From NCBI RefSeq assembly GCF_014696435.1, contig NZ_JACJQG010000014.1, forward strand, positions 1 to 64,000: 64,000 nucleotides of DNA. Reading direction: 5' to 3'. The first letter of the stretch is position 1. Each line of letters begins with the position of its first letter. Under the pieces are notes generated by a model that had not been told where the DNA came from, searched no databases, and saw nothing but the letters and a program-made list of their open reading frames with translations. This DNA comes from Calothrix anomala FACHB-343 (GTDB taxonomy: Bacteria > Cyanobacteriota > Cyanobacteriia > Cyanobacteriales > Nostocaceae). The translations under genes and the position numbers were made by a program. Shown here piece after piece: positions 34,781 through 45,076 of this stretch.

Positions 34781-35539
34781 TTATTGCTCAGGGTCTACAG
34801 AATCATTCCCCTCTGATACTTCTGGAGAACTAGAAAATTTGTTTCTACCGCGTTTCCGGGGCGGATTAAAATTTTCCTTGGGAGGTTCCCGCAAAATTAT
34901 CGATGTACTATTGCTAAAGTCTGGCGGTGATTGACGGTAAAGCAACTCTAATTCATTCCCCGCTTTGCGAAAGACTTTTACCTGGTTAACAACAAAACTT
35001 TGAAACAGGCGGTAAAATACCAAACCCACAATTGCAATAATTAAACCTGCGGCTGTAGTAATTAATGCTGTACCAATACCTGCGGGAACATCAGCTACGG
35101 CGTTAGTACCAAATTCTCCCAGCTTAAGATTACCTACAGATTGTTGTAAACCTAACACAGTACCCAACAATCCCAGCATCGGCGCTAGTGCAATTACAGC
35201 TTCTAAAAGTTTTTCCCCTCGCCGCATTCCTGCTAACTCATCTTCGGCTGTGGCTTCTAAAGCCAAGCGAAAGGTTTCTGGATCGCTTTTGACTAGTTTT
35301 AAGGGAGCATAAAGAAATCTACCGATAGGTTGATTTGTTGCTTGTCTGGCAATATCTGCTGCAACTTCCCAATTCTCGCCAGCTGCATCTAAAACGCGAT
35401 TGACAATTTCTTGTTCTTGAGTCAAAATACGCAGCCAGAACCACAAGCGCTCAAAAATTACGCTCAAAGCTAAAATAGACAGCGCTAGCAAAGGCCACAT
35501 GGCTGGGCCGCCTTTGTAAAATAAATCTAAAATATCCAC
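34781..35539 (-). CDS. exbB: ExbB/TolQ/MotA-family proton channel protein
   Basis: 252 residues with three TM helices: about 12-32 (AMWPLLALSILALSVIFERLW), about 113-135 (LLEAVIALAPMLGLLGTVLGL) and about 157-178 (IGTALITTAAGLIIAIVGLVFY). The signature GLLGTVLGL...GIGTALITTAAGL is typical of MotA/TolQ/ExbB channels. The last 45 residues are a charged, probably disordered tail. It is the first gene of an exbB-exbD operon; no TonB or receptor gene is adjacent. Confidence 0.9.
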   Translation of the reverse strand: MDILDLFYKGGPAMWPLLALSILALSVIFERLWFWLRILTQEQEIVNRVLDAAGENWEVAADIARQATNQPIGRFLYAPLKLVKSDPETFRLALEATAEDELAGMRRGEKLLEAVIALAPMLGLLGTVLGLQQSVGNLKLGEFGTNAVADVPAGIGTALITTAAGLIIAIVGLVFYRLFQSFVVNQVKVFRKAGNELELLYRQSPPDFSNSTSIILREPPKENFNPPRKRGRNKFSSSPEVSEGNDSVDPEQ

Positions 35540-35835
35540 TGTTTAAATCTCCTCCCTCCACTACCAAAATAAATATCGCAAAGCACTTTAATTTTAAAGA
35601 TTAATGCACAATTACCATAGTCTGATGGCGAATTTACCATTAATTTGCTGACAAATTCGATTTACATAAGCTCATCAACCAGGATGGTTATCACAGCTAG
35701 GTTTGGCTATTTGGAAATAAAAAATTGCAAATTTAAATATTTTTGTAGCATCTTCCAGACATTGTTGGGCGGTTATTCCCACCGGGAGTTTTAAGCATAA
35801 TTTGTCAAAATTAAAGGTAACTGGAGGTTCAAAAC

Positions 35836-36150
35836 ATGAAATTTTCAATTCAATCAGTTTACACCTGGTATCGCAGTTTGCTACAAAATCCTAAATATCG
35901 TTGGTGGGTAATTTTAGGAACTCTTGTTTATATTCTCAGTCCTATTGATATAGCCCCTGATTTTATCCCGATTGTCGGTGAAATTGATGATGTGTTGCTG
36001 CTGACTCTGCTAGTTACTGAGGTATCTGGATTAGTAATTGAAGGCTGGAAAGCACGTAAAGGTAATGTAGAAACTAGCACTAATTATACATCTGAGGATA
36101 ATACGACCACCGCAAATACTGTCGATGTTGATGCTACCCCTGTCAAGTAG
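35836..36150 (+). CDS. YkvA-type DUF1232 protein
   Basis: 104 residues. The DUF1232 core YRWWVILGTLVYILSPIDIAPDFIPIVGEIDDVLLLTLL (residues about 21-60, here noted by its YILSPIDxxPDFIPxxGxxDD motif) is a membrane-associated helical hairpin. The tail is Thr/Asn-rich. Function unknown; family members are linked to envelope stress. TGGAGG lies 8 bases before the start. It ends at a bidirectional terminator. Confidence 0.8.
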   Translation: MKFSIQSVYTWYRSLLQNPKYRWWVILGTLVYILSPIDIAPDFIPIVGEIDDVLLLTLLVTEVSGLVIEGWKARKGNVETSTNYTSEDNTTTANTVDVDATPVK

Positions 36151-36177
36151 TTTTTTAAAAAAAATAACATTTAAAAA

Positions 36178-36212
36178 CCCCCTACCTTAACCAAAGTAGG
36201 GGGGTATTTTTA
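36178..36212. terminator. Bidirectional terminator (CCCCCTAC/GTAGGGGG)
   Basis: An 8-bp GC-rich stem with an A-run on one side and a T-run on the other, between the convergent DUF1232 and GH15-like genes. Confidence 0.85.
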
Positions 36213-36213
36213 T

Positions 36214-39200
36214 TTACGTTTCCAACTCTTTGACAAACTCGGTTAAGAATCTGAAGGCTTTCAAAATATAACTGGCGCAATCTCTAGGAGAAGTATTATA
36301 AAACGATCGCCATGCACTTGCTTTATCTTCATCATAGCGATCGCCTCGTTGGGGATGGGCATCTAACCATGCTAATCTGACAGCATGACCAATTAATACA
36401 TCTAAGACGATATATTCTTCAACTTGTAGGCTAGGGTTATTGGCTGCGATCGCGGATAATTCTACTAAGGCTTCTATATTCACTTGGCGATATTCGGGAG
36501 CCTCAATTTTATTAAGTAGATGCTCGACTAGTAGGGCAAAATTTCTTTCTCCTGGTGTCATTTCCGACAACATTAACTCGCTATCTAAGCGATTGCGCCG
36601 TTCTAATTTGTCGCCTATGACTATCCCTTTGCAATGTTTCATTAATAGCCACACTTGCTGGAAAAAGTCTTTAGGTACTCTTCCAGTTGCGCCTTCAGCT
36701 TGGCGAAATCTTCGCCATCCACCAGAGGGAACTTCGATTTCTGCATCATTGGTGAATGGTAATACCCAATCTATATCACTTTCTTTTTGTTTAACGTGGA
36801 GTGATTCTTGCTGACGTAACAGTTTACTCATCCCCGCATATTCAGCTAAGACATTTTGCAACCTAGTTTTGACTTCAAAGGGTGATAGTTGCATTAAATG
36901 TTCGTAGGCTTCATCTTGGGTAACTTTTAATTCTCTGGCGAGTTTACTGGTGATTAACAATATGAGATAGCCGACTTTTATTGTCAACAATCCGCGAAAT
37001 AGTTCGGGTTCGGCTCTCATGAGTACACTTAGATAAATGATAATCTCTTGGGTGAGAACGCGATCGCGGATATCTTCTCGACAAAAATGATTAATTTTCT
37101 CGGCTATTTCATTGTGAGACATGGGTACAGCAATTAAGGAATCTTCGCTGTAAGCTTTACCCACAGAAATTTGCTTACCCCTTACCAAAATACTGGTAAC
37201 AGCATCCGACAAACCAATATCTACCATTTGACGCAAACCCGCAACCCGGCGTACTATCGCCCAAAGTCCTAAATCGCCAGCTTTGGTATAGATTTCATCA
37301 AGTAAATTATCTACTGTTACCACAGAGTTAGGGCCGCCAAATCCAGTATCAAAATCTAATCCCTGCAAGCGTTTTAAAGTCTGCAATAACTCAATTTGCT
37401 CATAGATATTTTCCGAAGCACGTAAAGTAGATAGTAAGGAACCCAAGTTAGTTTCACATTCCATCTGGAATTCTTGAGTATGTCCTAATTGCCAATTTTT
37501 CCCTGGATGATATGCCAAATAATAGCAATGTAACCCCGCATCTTTAACAGACGGTAAGGTAAAATCGTCATCTTGCAGAAAGTCAATTCTTTGAATTCCT
37601 GCTGTTAGCATCAGTTGATTTAATCTACCTAATTTTACCCTGACGCCCTGACAAACCCCTGCTTTAAATTCCTGCATTAATTCTAATAATGCCTCCGCAC
37701 CAATTTCTAGCATGGTGTGGGTTAACATTAAAGTTAAGGTCGGACGACCTAAATAGCTCCAATATTTTTGAATGTAAGCGAGTTCGCTTCTAATTTGATC
37801 GAGCAAGAAATGATAATCAAGGGTTAAGTAAAATTGTTGCGCATCTAAGAAAGATGGTAAAAACACAACAGTTTGGTCTTGAATGCGGAAGATCCGCGAA
37901 GTTGTCAAACTGCGCAAACGCCTTACCGGACGCCCAGTTAAACCTAATTTAGAGTTAAGTCCAATTTGGGTATAAATAGCCGATAAATCTCCAGCATTTC
38001 TGACTTGAATAGGTTCTAATTGCTGAGGTGTTTGGGTTTCAATGCCGTGAACTGCTAATTTTTCCTGTAAGTCTTCATCTTCTGCTAATAAAGCAATTTG
38101 GACAATAGATTCGCGATTTTTTCCCACACATAAATGTCTGCCTAATGGGTCAATATCCCCAATCGCAATTAAGCCTTCATTTAACATTTGAGCGAGAAAA
38201 TATAAACTTTGTGCCCATACTAGGGGAACGTTTTCATTAGGTAAGCGGGGTTGACTTTGGGGCGAAGATTTTTCTGCTTCAATGTTGGCTTCGGGAACAT
38301 AATATAATTCTGGTAATAACTGTAAACCATCCCGTTCTACGAGGAGAGATTCTAAACGTTCTTGGTAATATTGAGTTTGTACTTTATCGTTACGAAATAA
38401 ACCATCAAGAAATAAATAAGTGAAAAATAGCGGCCATTCACATTCTATATGCTCAAATTGTTTCAGTTCCCAGGGTTCGTAATGTAAGCGTTGGGTATCT
38501 TCGATAACAGTTTGATGTCCATCTCGCAGAAAGCGTTTACAGCCGTATTTGCCTTGGAGTTTGTTAATTATATCGTTAAAAGTGCGATCGCGTAGTTGCT
38601 CATCTTCCACTGCAAAAGCGGGAAAACTAATAATACTCAATAACGCTGCATCAATTTCTTTAGAACCAGATTCTCTGGGTAATAGAGATTCTAAAGTAAT
38701 TCGGGCGCGCGCAATTTCATCTGGTAATACATGAATCACCGAAGCTTGACTTCCCCGAACCCCAAATAAATCTAATCCATTGATGGCTTCTAACGCAGCT
38801 TTCGCCATACCCACAGAACTAGCGTTTAACTCTGCATTTCCGCGATTAATTTTGTTACCCCGTTCCCAAATTCCATAATCGGGTGTGCGGTAGGCGCGTC
38901 CAATATAGTAAACCAAATTTTGGACAAAATTAACTTCATCAACGGTATAAATTATTTGCAAACCAGAAGCAGTCATTTGCGCTAACATCAGCAAAAATAT
39001 TGATGTAGCGTCTAATTGCAAATGTCCCCACTCATCATCACCCACCACAATATCACCAGTAGCAGTGTTGTATTTGGCATGTAATCCATCTAAGGGTGAT
39101 TGCGTATGTTTAAATCTTTCTACCTTATAAGCTTGTCGCATCATTGCAAACAGCAACCCACGCATCAGCTTAATTGCGCTATGTTCTAGTTCGTAAGTGT

Positions 39201-39423
39201 ATCCTTTAGTTTCATCAACCTTGCGGTATGCAAGTGCTAAACCCCAAACTGCCAAAATACTATAAACATTATCTCTCACCCAAGCATCTGTATAATCTCC
39301 GTGAGCGGTTATAGCCGTACTCGCAGGTAGTAAACCAGTAATGGGATTTTGACGACTGAGAATAATTGTCTTGATTTGCTGGTAATAATTTTCTAAGCGA
39401 GCATACAACTTGGTAGTGTCCAT
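36214..39423 (-). CDS. Glycoside hydrolase 15 / phosphorylase kinase alpha-beta-like protein
   Basis: About 1069 residues from ATG 39423 (MDTTKLYARLENYY); the ATG-like start 9 codons upstream is less likely. The N-terminal 420 residues form an (alpha/alpha)6 barrel related to GH15 glucoamylase and to phosphorylase b kinase alpha/beta subunits: GDYTDAWVRDNVYSILAVWGLA, DEWGHLQLDATS (near residue 150) and ELNASSVGMAKAALEAI. The remainder (about 480-1069) is helical, without known catalytic motifs, as in PHKA/B. Large cyanobacterial proteins of this type are conserved but uncharacterised; a role in glycogen metabolism is suggested by homology only. It is monocistronic. Confidence 0.82.
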   Translation of the reverse strand: MDTTKLYARLENYYQQIKTIILSRQNPITGLLPASTAITAHGDYTDAWVRDNVYSILAVWGLALAYRKVDETKGYTYELEHSAIKLMRGLLFAMMRQAYKVERFKHTQSPLDGLHAKYNTATGDIVVGDDEWGHLQLDATSIFLLMLAQMTASGLQIIYTVDEVNFVQNLVYYIGRAYRTPDYGIWERGNKINRGNAELNASSVGMAKAALEAINGLDLFGVRGSQASVIHVLPDEIARARITLESLLPRESGSKEIDAALLSIISFPAFAVEDEQLRDRTFNDIINKLQGKYGCKRFLRDGHQTVIEDTQRLHYEPWELKQFEHIECEWPLFFTYLFLDGLFRNDKVQTQYYQERLESLLVERDGLQLLPELYYVPEANIEAEKSSPQSQPRLPNENVPLVWAQSLYFLAQMLNEGLIAIGDIDPLGRHLCVGKNRESIVQIALLAEDEDLQEKLAVHGIETQTPQQLEPIQVRNAGDLSAIYTQIGLNSKLGLTGRPVRRLRSLTTSRIFRIQDQTVVFLPSFLDAQQFYLTLDYHFLLDQIRSELAYIQKYWSYLGRPTLTLMLTHTMLEIGAEALLELMQEFKAGVCQGVRVKLGRLNQLMLTAGIQRIDFLQDDDFTLPSVKDAGLHCYYLAYHPGKNWQLGHTQEFQMECETNLGSLLSTLRASENIYEQIELLQTLKRLQGLDFDTGFGGPNSVVTVDNLLDEIYTKAGDLGLWAIVRRVAGLRQMVDIGLSDAVTSILVRGKQISVGKAYSEDSLIAVPMSHNEIAEKINHFCREDIRDRVLTQEIIIYLSVLMRAEPELFRGLLTIKVGYLILLITSKLARELKVTQDEAYEHLMQLSPFEVKTRLQNVLAEYAGMSKLLRQQESLHVKQKESDIDWVLPFTNDAEIEVPSGGWRRFRQAEGATGRVPKDFFQQVWLLMKHCKGIVIGDKLERRNRLDSELMLSEMTPGERNFALLVEHLLNKIEAPEYRQVNIEALVELSAIAANNPSLQVEEYIVLDVLIGHAVRLAWLDAHPQRGDRYDEDKASAWRSFYNTSPRDCASYILKAFRFLTEFVKELET

Positions 39424-40014
39424 GATCTTATTTGCTACAACTAGCGCCAATCTACCCTATAACTGTGAAATCAAGCAGCCTAGCCAAAGGCGGTGCTATT
39501 ACAGCTGAGGATGGTATAGGTTTATTATTATCTCCTGTTCTCGGTCTGAATAGTTGGGTAATCTCATGCGCATCTACATTGCATAACTACTAATAAGGGC
39601 TGTCAACAGTCAACAGTCAACAGTCAACAGTCAACAGCCCTCACAATGGATTGTGCAACTTAAAAGCAGATTCGCTTAATCTTTCGCCGATTCAATAGGC
39701 TAACCTCAATATTTATCCTGATGCGGGAGAATATCGCAGGAAAATATGATACAAACCCATATTTTATGCTAATTTATCTATTTTTAACCTGTGAGATTTA
39801 TTTGCGTTTTTCTACTGATTCACTTAAAGAGAAATTTCTTCAAATCTTCATCTTTATCAAGGGATAGATACATCTAAATTTAAGACATTTTTAATAGTTC
39901 TAAAGTAGGATAAATAATCATACAAGAGATGCAATCCTACCCAAAGATAAATTCAGTAAATTATGGGTAAGGAAACTTTTGAAGATAAAAAATTAATAAA
40001 TAGGATAGGTAATT
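39424..40014. other. Intergenic region, 590 bases
   Basis: Contains a CAACAGT tandem repeat (39602-39638, five units). No gene recognised; the rest is AT-rich. Confidence 0.6.
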
Positions 40015-40149
40015 ATGTCTGTACGTTATAACCAAAATAATGCACCCCTAGTTAAAGTTGTTTACTCTCAAGTTAAAGTTAATGGCAAACTTCAGTTAAT
40101 ACCACTAGAACTATATGCAGACGGTTCTCTCAAGCGTTCTCTGGTATAA
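40015..40149 (+). CDS. Small hypothetical protein, 44 residues
   Basis: ATG 40015 to TAA 40149, preceded by AGGATAGGTAATT as a possible ribosome-binding site. The sequence begins MSVRYNQNNAPLVKVVYSQV and ends with LELYADGSLKRSLV; it looks like a short beta-rich protein with normal amino-acid composition. It stands alone in a 1.5-kb gene-poor stretch. No family recognised. Confidence 0.45.
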   Translation: MSVRYNQNNAPLVKVVYSQVKVNGKLQLIPLELYADGSLKRSLV

Positions 40150-40994
40150 ATTTTATCTAAGTTTGGGTTTTAGCGATCGCATTCTCAAAAAACCCCTCTT
40201 GTGAGCAATTTTTTACCATAAATTCTCCTAAGCTACTGAAGTAATAACTACATCACAAAAAAATTGAGCAAACCTCTGCGTTCCTGTGCGTTATAAAAAC
40301 ATTACTTCTGTACCACACCTAACTAGGAATCGCCACAATCTTTGCAAACATAGATTCTTCTGTAGGGCACAAACATAGTTTTGTGCCTCTATTAATGTAT
40401 AGTTATAGAAAAATAGTAACAATCTCAGCCATTGCGATCGCGACTCTACAAGAACGACTTTCTCAAACTAACAACCTTCGGAAAGCCTCTTCGAGTGAAC
40501 AAGGTATTCCACAAACAAATCTACATTCTGCTTTGCAGCATTCGCTAATGAATTGTGTTTAAGTACGTAATACTGCTCTGACTCTACTAGAGTAGCTACT
40601 CTGTATTCTTCCCTATTCGCTTATCCGGAAAATTTTGGAATCTTTGTAATAATTTTAACTTTTTAAGTGAGAATCTACTTGCCAATAGTGATAACACAGT
40701 AAAAGCGCATCTATCTTGTGAAAGAGAAATTTAGATAACTTAAAGATTTGATGAACAAGTTTCTTTTCTGTTGTTTTTCATGCAGACTTAAGTAATATCA
40801 CTGCTTTACATAAATCTTTGATATTACTAGTTTTTGCGAAAAATTAATAAATATGCCAGCTATTTCTCAAAAATTAAATAATTCTATTGCTGTTATAGAT
40901 AAACATCGCATAACCAGCAATTACACTCATACGCTTCTCAGTACTTCTTGCAATTTATTTCCAAATATTACTTATTTAGGCACAAGTAATATAA
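40150..40994. other. Intergenic region, 845 bases
   Basis: Two HIP1-like sites (near 40173 and 40436) and AT-rich sequence. No gene or RNA recognised. An ORF from 40853 to 41107 crosses the IS left end and is not accepted. Confidence 0.5.
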
Positions 40995-43273
40995 CCCACA
41001 TTCCGCACCCTAACTGTCACAAAGGGGTTATTACTGACTATTGCTACTTAAAAGAGAGTAAAATAATACTTTATTGTTTATGTTGTCAGATTATTTACCC
41101 ACCCTAAATAATATTTATGTTCTCAATAAACAGCAATAATTATTTATGATTCCTCGATAAATAAAAATTTATGATTTTTACGATAATATCTGTATTTAGG
41201 TTATAAAATGTAGATAAAAAACCATGATAATTTGTAACTATTAATTTTCATTAATAGTCTCTATCACAAATAAATTTTTGATAGACTATGATTAACATTT
41301 ATAATAGTAGTAACAATTTTCTGGGAGAAAACTCAGAATATATTCTCTTTCTGAAGTCAAATTTAATATTGATATTTGATTATCAAATTTAACTAAATGT
41401 ATGGATTGAAACCGTTGAAATATCCATCGCATAGTCGGGTTATTTACAGATTTACCCAACTGATTTTTAATAGTAGATTCAGACGCTGATAAAGCTTTTC
41501 TTATTTGTCTTTGAGCTAAAGTATAGACTAATAGACATAATCCTAGTATCATAGCCATAGCTTCAATTCTTTCTGGAGATTTCAGAAAAATACTATCTGC
41601 AAAAAATAAAGGGTCTTTGAGAAATCCAAATCCTCTCTCGCAGCTTTGCTGCGCCTTATATTCAGAAATAATATTATCATTACTAAAAGATTTTTCATCT
41701 AAAATGTTTGTCGCAAGTATGAAACGTCCAGCACTTATATAAGCTGTTTTAATAGCTTTGATATTCTCGCATAATGTGGCATTTACTTGATAAGCAATGT
41801 TTTTCTGATCCTCTGATTGCTTCTCCAAGTAATTAACGTTTTCAATTTGATGATATTTTAATTGTTTATTTAAGCTCTTTACAGATTTAATAGCCTCTTC
41901 CTTAAATTGAAAGTTTGCTGATAGCAGTTTTTTGAGCTTAGATAATGCATTAACTTTTGACTTAGATATCCTTTTTTCTAATTGCCGTAAATCAGATTCT
42001 TTTCTGGAGAGTGCTTTCTACAACTAACCATCTCTGTTCGACTCCAGCATAATTGCTTTTGATTACAGAATAATAATATCCTGGTAAAGAACTACTAATA
42101 AAATCAGGCGATAATAATGTTGATACTAGCTCTTTTGCCAGTCCTATAGTCATCGGTACTCTACATAACCATTTGATTCCAGATAATGAATTTATGTTTT
42201 TTGCATTATACAAAGCCGCATCTGCGACCATTAAACTATTATCCGAATGTATTTCTGATTTTTGTATTTGCTCTTTGTATTCTAAAAATATTTTCGCAAA
42301 ACTTGAAGAATCTGATTGATTTCCAGATGCCGATTTTAAAAATATTGGTATATCTCCATCTTCCGATGATATTAAGTCTATGATAAATTGTTTTAAATCT
42401 GGTCTATGGTCACGAGAATAGCCATAGGTAATCTCAATAGCTTGTGGTGATTTAATTTGAGCATTTGATGAATTATTATCAAAAGTTACATCTGGTAAAC
42501 TAGTGTTGTATTCACCATGTAAGTGGAGTGAAGTCGAATCCAAGTGTGACGATTTTAAACTAATATTGAATTCTTTTATCACCTGACTACTAATAGCTAC
42601 AAATATCTCCGTTAAGCCTTTAATAAATAATTTATCCATGACTCTACCTAATTTATCATCATTTAAATATTCGGCTTTTACTCCTTTTCCGATTAGATGT
42701 TCACAAGGTTTATCTTGAAAAAAATCTGGAAACATATATAAAGGACTGCTTACAAAACCCAATCCATTTAATATCATTGCTTTGACCACATGTCCTGGGC
42801 TGATTTTTTCTCCTGGCTCTTGACGGATTAATTCATTAATAATTTCTACCAAGCCTATAGAGTCTATAATTCCTGCTATTATACCCAAATGATCTAGATT
42901 TTGAATTTCGATTTCTTTCAGATTAGACATAGTGATAGAACAGAGTAAACAACATCTGTTCAAATTTTCATATTTTATGTACCTAAAAATCTATTTGCTC
43001 TTCCGTCAGGTTAGTTCTGACCATTTCTCGACCAACTAATCATAAGTAATCATCATCTATAACTATGTCTGCTGGTTAGATAATTCTGTATGATTGGTAT
43101 CAAAAAATATAAGTATTTTCGTGATCGCTCTTTGGAGAAAAACTTTTTGGTTTACTGCTAATTATTCTTATTAAGTTTTAAAATACTACTCCCGATTATA
43201 GTTCATAAGTACTATTTACTGAAAATTAGTTAAGTACAAATGAACTTGTGACAGTTAGGGTGCGGAATGTGGG
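40995..43273 (-). mobile_element. IS1634-family insertion sequence with 26-bp perfect terminal repeats
   Basis: CCCACATTCCGCACCCTAAC...GTCAC at 40995-41020 is an exact reverse complement of 43248-43273. The 2.28-kb interval holds one transposase gene on the minus strand. No clear direct repeat was found at the outer edges, although both flanks are AT-rich (ATATAA-like). Confidence 0.88.
41292..42930 (-). pseudogene. IS1634-family transposase (DUF4277), frameshifted
   Basis: The first frame (42930-41992) encodes a DUF4277 N-terminus (LDHLGIIAGIIDSIGLVEIIN) and DDE catalytic region (SLKSSHLDSTSLHLHGEY, LMVADAALYNAKNI). It ends within ten codons of SVIKSNYAGVEQRWLVVEST. The second frame carries on from about 42000 with RKESDLRQLEKRISK through LEKQSEDQKNIAYQV to the conserved KAQQSCERGFGFLKDPLFFADSIFLKSPERIEAM (given here by its ERGFxFLKDP motif). 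Joined, the product would be about 545 residues, normal for the family. A one-base shift near 42005 (CTCTCCAGAAAAGAA) splits them. Confidence 0.82.
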
Positions 43274-43926
43274 ATATATATAATCCTAAAGGCTGGATTT
43301 CTCTAAAATTACTTGCAACTTGTGCGATCGCAGCAGCAGAAGCTGTTACCAAGTGCGCGAATTGATATTATGAAGCGATCGCCTATTCTCACAAGTGCAT
43401 TGTTTGACCTTTGTAAGCGAGCGCCCCGCAAGTGCGATCGCACTTGCAGTAATAGATTCAGCTAATTGCTTTTGCTAGGAATGCCATCACAGACAGTGCG
43501 ATCGCTGGCGAGGAATGCGATCGCCCCGCCAGTTTACCACAAGTGCGATCGCATGATCAGTAATTGATCAGCTAATCGCTCTTGTTAGGAATGCCATCAC
43601 AGACAGTGCGATCGCGATCGCACTCATTGGGATTTGATTGTAAATAAACACGTAGCCTATTGCAACTGTAGAGTCAACAAGTCTACCAACTATCTTTACT
43701 GACTGAAAATCAGCGATGTCTACGACGGGCTACGCCTACAACGATAGACTGTTCATATCTCCCTAAATCTTGTCGCAGTTGCTAGTACTTTACATTGGGA
43801 TCTATGTTCACCATATAGTATGAGATGTATAGACAGTTACGAGTAGTGAGGTTATAACTCAAAGGAAATGGACTTTCATCGTAGGGAAGCCAAAACTAAA
43901 CCTCGGAAATTGGCAACCACAATTAA
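43274..43926. other. HIP1-rich non-coding region
   Basis: About 650 bases with at least nine GCGATCGC or GCGATCGC-like octamers, some overlapping (GCGATCGCGATCGC near 43607). Contains the duplicated block listed separately. No gene recognised. Confidence 0.7.
43430..43628. repeat. Diverged tandem duplication with HIP1 sites
   Basis: CAAGTGCGATCGCA...AGTAAT...GATCAGCTAAT...GGAATGCCATCACAGACAG followed by TGCGATCGC occurs at about 43430-43508 and again at about 43549-43618, a period near 119 bases. Identity is highest in GGAATGCCATCACAGACAG. Confidence 0.75.
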
Positions 43927-44082
43927 ATGAAGCGACTTGTTTACTTCAACCTACCTCATGACTACTTAATCCAGCAGCTAGCTAAGTATCCGGCTCTTAA
44001 AATAATTACCCCAACATCACAAGCAGCACGAGCATTCCGAAGCGATCGCTCTAATTCATATTTCTATTCTGCAACGCCTTAA
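43927..44082 (+). pseudogene. Gene fragment cut by an IS1 end
   Basis: ATG 43927 starts MKRLVYFNLPHDYLIQQLAK, continuing YPALKIITPTSQAARAF, after which the frame runs into the IS1-type end (44035 on) and stops at 44080-44082. The P-T-x-Q-A-A-R phrase is reminiscent of the N-terminus of RecB/UvrD-like helicase-nuclease proteins, but this is a weak guess. The rest of the gene is absent. Confidence 0.45.
44035..44078 (-). mobile_element. Solo IS1-family end
   Basis: 44 bases are identical, in reverse complement, to the left end of the IS1 remnant at 32512-32555. No transposase sequence accompanies it, so it is a deletion scar or solo end. Confidence 0.8.
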
Positions 44083-44184
44083 ATTTTGTATGGGAAATTT
44101 GAAATTCCCTGTTGCAATCTGGGAATCATTATTTTGTATGCAATTTCCCAGTTACAAGATCTATATATTCCTAACTATTCAGCA

Positions 44185-44931
44185 ATGCCGCTATTAACCA
44201 CTCACGAAACCAATCACAAATTTATACATCCAGAAGGCAAAGAAACTGACCAGCAAAATAGTAGTACTAATGTGATATTACAATTGCGTGCTGTCACAAA
44301 AACCTATGCTAATGGCTGTCACGCATTATTAGATGTGAACCTAGAGGTAAAACAAAAAGAATTTTTATTTATTACTGGCCCTAGTGGTTCTGGTAAATCA
44401 ACTCTGTTGAAACTGTTTTATGGTGAAGAGTTGGCAACCCAAGGGGAAGTTATTGTAGATAACTGCAACATTGCCGCATTGCGGGGCGATCGCTTGTCTT
44501 TATTAAGGCGACGTATTGGCATTGTATTTCAAGACTATAAACTGATTCCCCAACGGACAGTAGCTGAAAATGTGACTTTTGTCCTGCAAGCTCAAGGGTA
44601 TACCAGAAAAGAAATTCAACGTCGTTTAGAACCTACATTAAAGCTGGTGGGTTTGGTTTCTAAAGCGAACTCCTTTCCCGATCAACTTTCTGGTGGAGAA
44701 CAACAACGTGTAAGCATTGCACGAGCAATTGTTGGAACACCACCACTGCTTTTAGCGGATGAACCAACCGGAAACCTCGATCCAGATAATTCTTGGCAAG
44801 TGATACAGATTCTCCAAAAGTTAAATTCCTTTGGAGCAACAGTAATTGTAACTACTCATGATGAACAACTAGTACGTAGGTGCAATCATCCAGTAGTACA
44901 AGTCCGCAATGGCAGGCTATATCAAAAATAA
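44185..44931 (+). CDS. ftsE: ABC transporter ATPase, FtsE-like
   Basis: About 248 residues from ATG 44185; an upstream TTG at 44086 is in frame but lies just after the IS1 end and adds 33 unlikely residues. Walker [11 protein letters not shown]-loop [12 protein letters not shown], signature [15 protein letters not shown], Walker [14 protein letters not shown] and H-loop TTHDEQLV are present. [16 protein letters not shown] is typical of FtsE, which with FtsX regulates peptidoglycan hydrolysis at division. No ftsX gene follows. An N-terminal extension of about 35 residues is hydrophilic. Confidence 0.85.
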   Translation: MPLLTTHETNHKFIHPEGKETDQQNSSTNVILQLRAVTKTYANGCHALLDVNLEVKQKEFLFITGPSGSGKSTLLKLFYGEELATQGEVIVDNCNIAALRGDRLSLLRRRIGIVFQDYKLIPQRTVAENVTFVLQAQGYTRKEIQRRLEPTLKLVGLVSKANSFPDQLSGGEQQRVSIARAIVGTPPLLLADEPTGNLDPDNSWQVIQILQKLNSFGATVIVTTHDEQLVRRCNHPVVQVRNGRLYQK

Positions 44932-44971
44932 GCCACAGTTATGAGTTAAATGGCTCTAGCTGGAAAATAGC

Positions 44972-45016
44972 GTTGACTGTTGACTCTTAAGAGATATTTT
45001 CATCCTTGGTTGTGTC
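44972..45016. repeat. GTTGACTCTTAAGAGA repeat, copy 1
   Basis: GCGTTGACTGTTGACTCTTAAGAGATATTTTCATCCTTGGTTGTGT is nearly the same as about 61760-61802, downstream of a heptamer array. Non-coding. Confidence 0.7.
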
Positions 45017-45076
45017 AAAACCTGGAGTGAATAACTGACTGGTACTGAGTTGTTGACTGAATTTGTTAACTCATGC

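Noticed and set aside
40853-41107. 84-codon ORF at the left edge of the IS1634 element
   Set aside because: The frame runs through the 26-bp terminal repeat (40995-41020) into the element; the peptide has no coding-like similarity.
43927-44082. Complete small gene of 51 codons
   Set aside because: The last third is IS1-end sequence identical to another copy, so it is a truncated gene, not an intact one.
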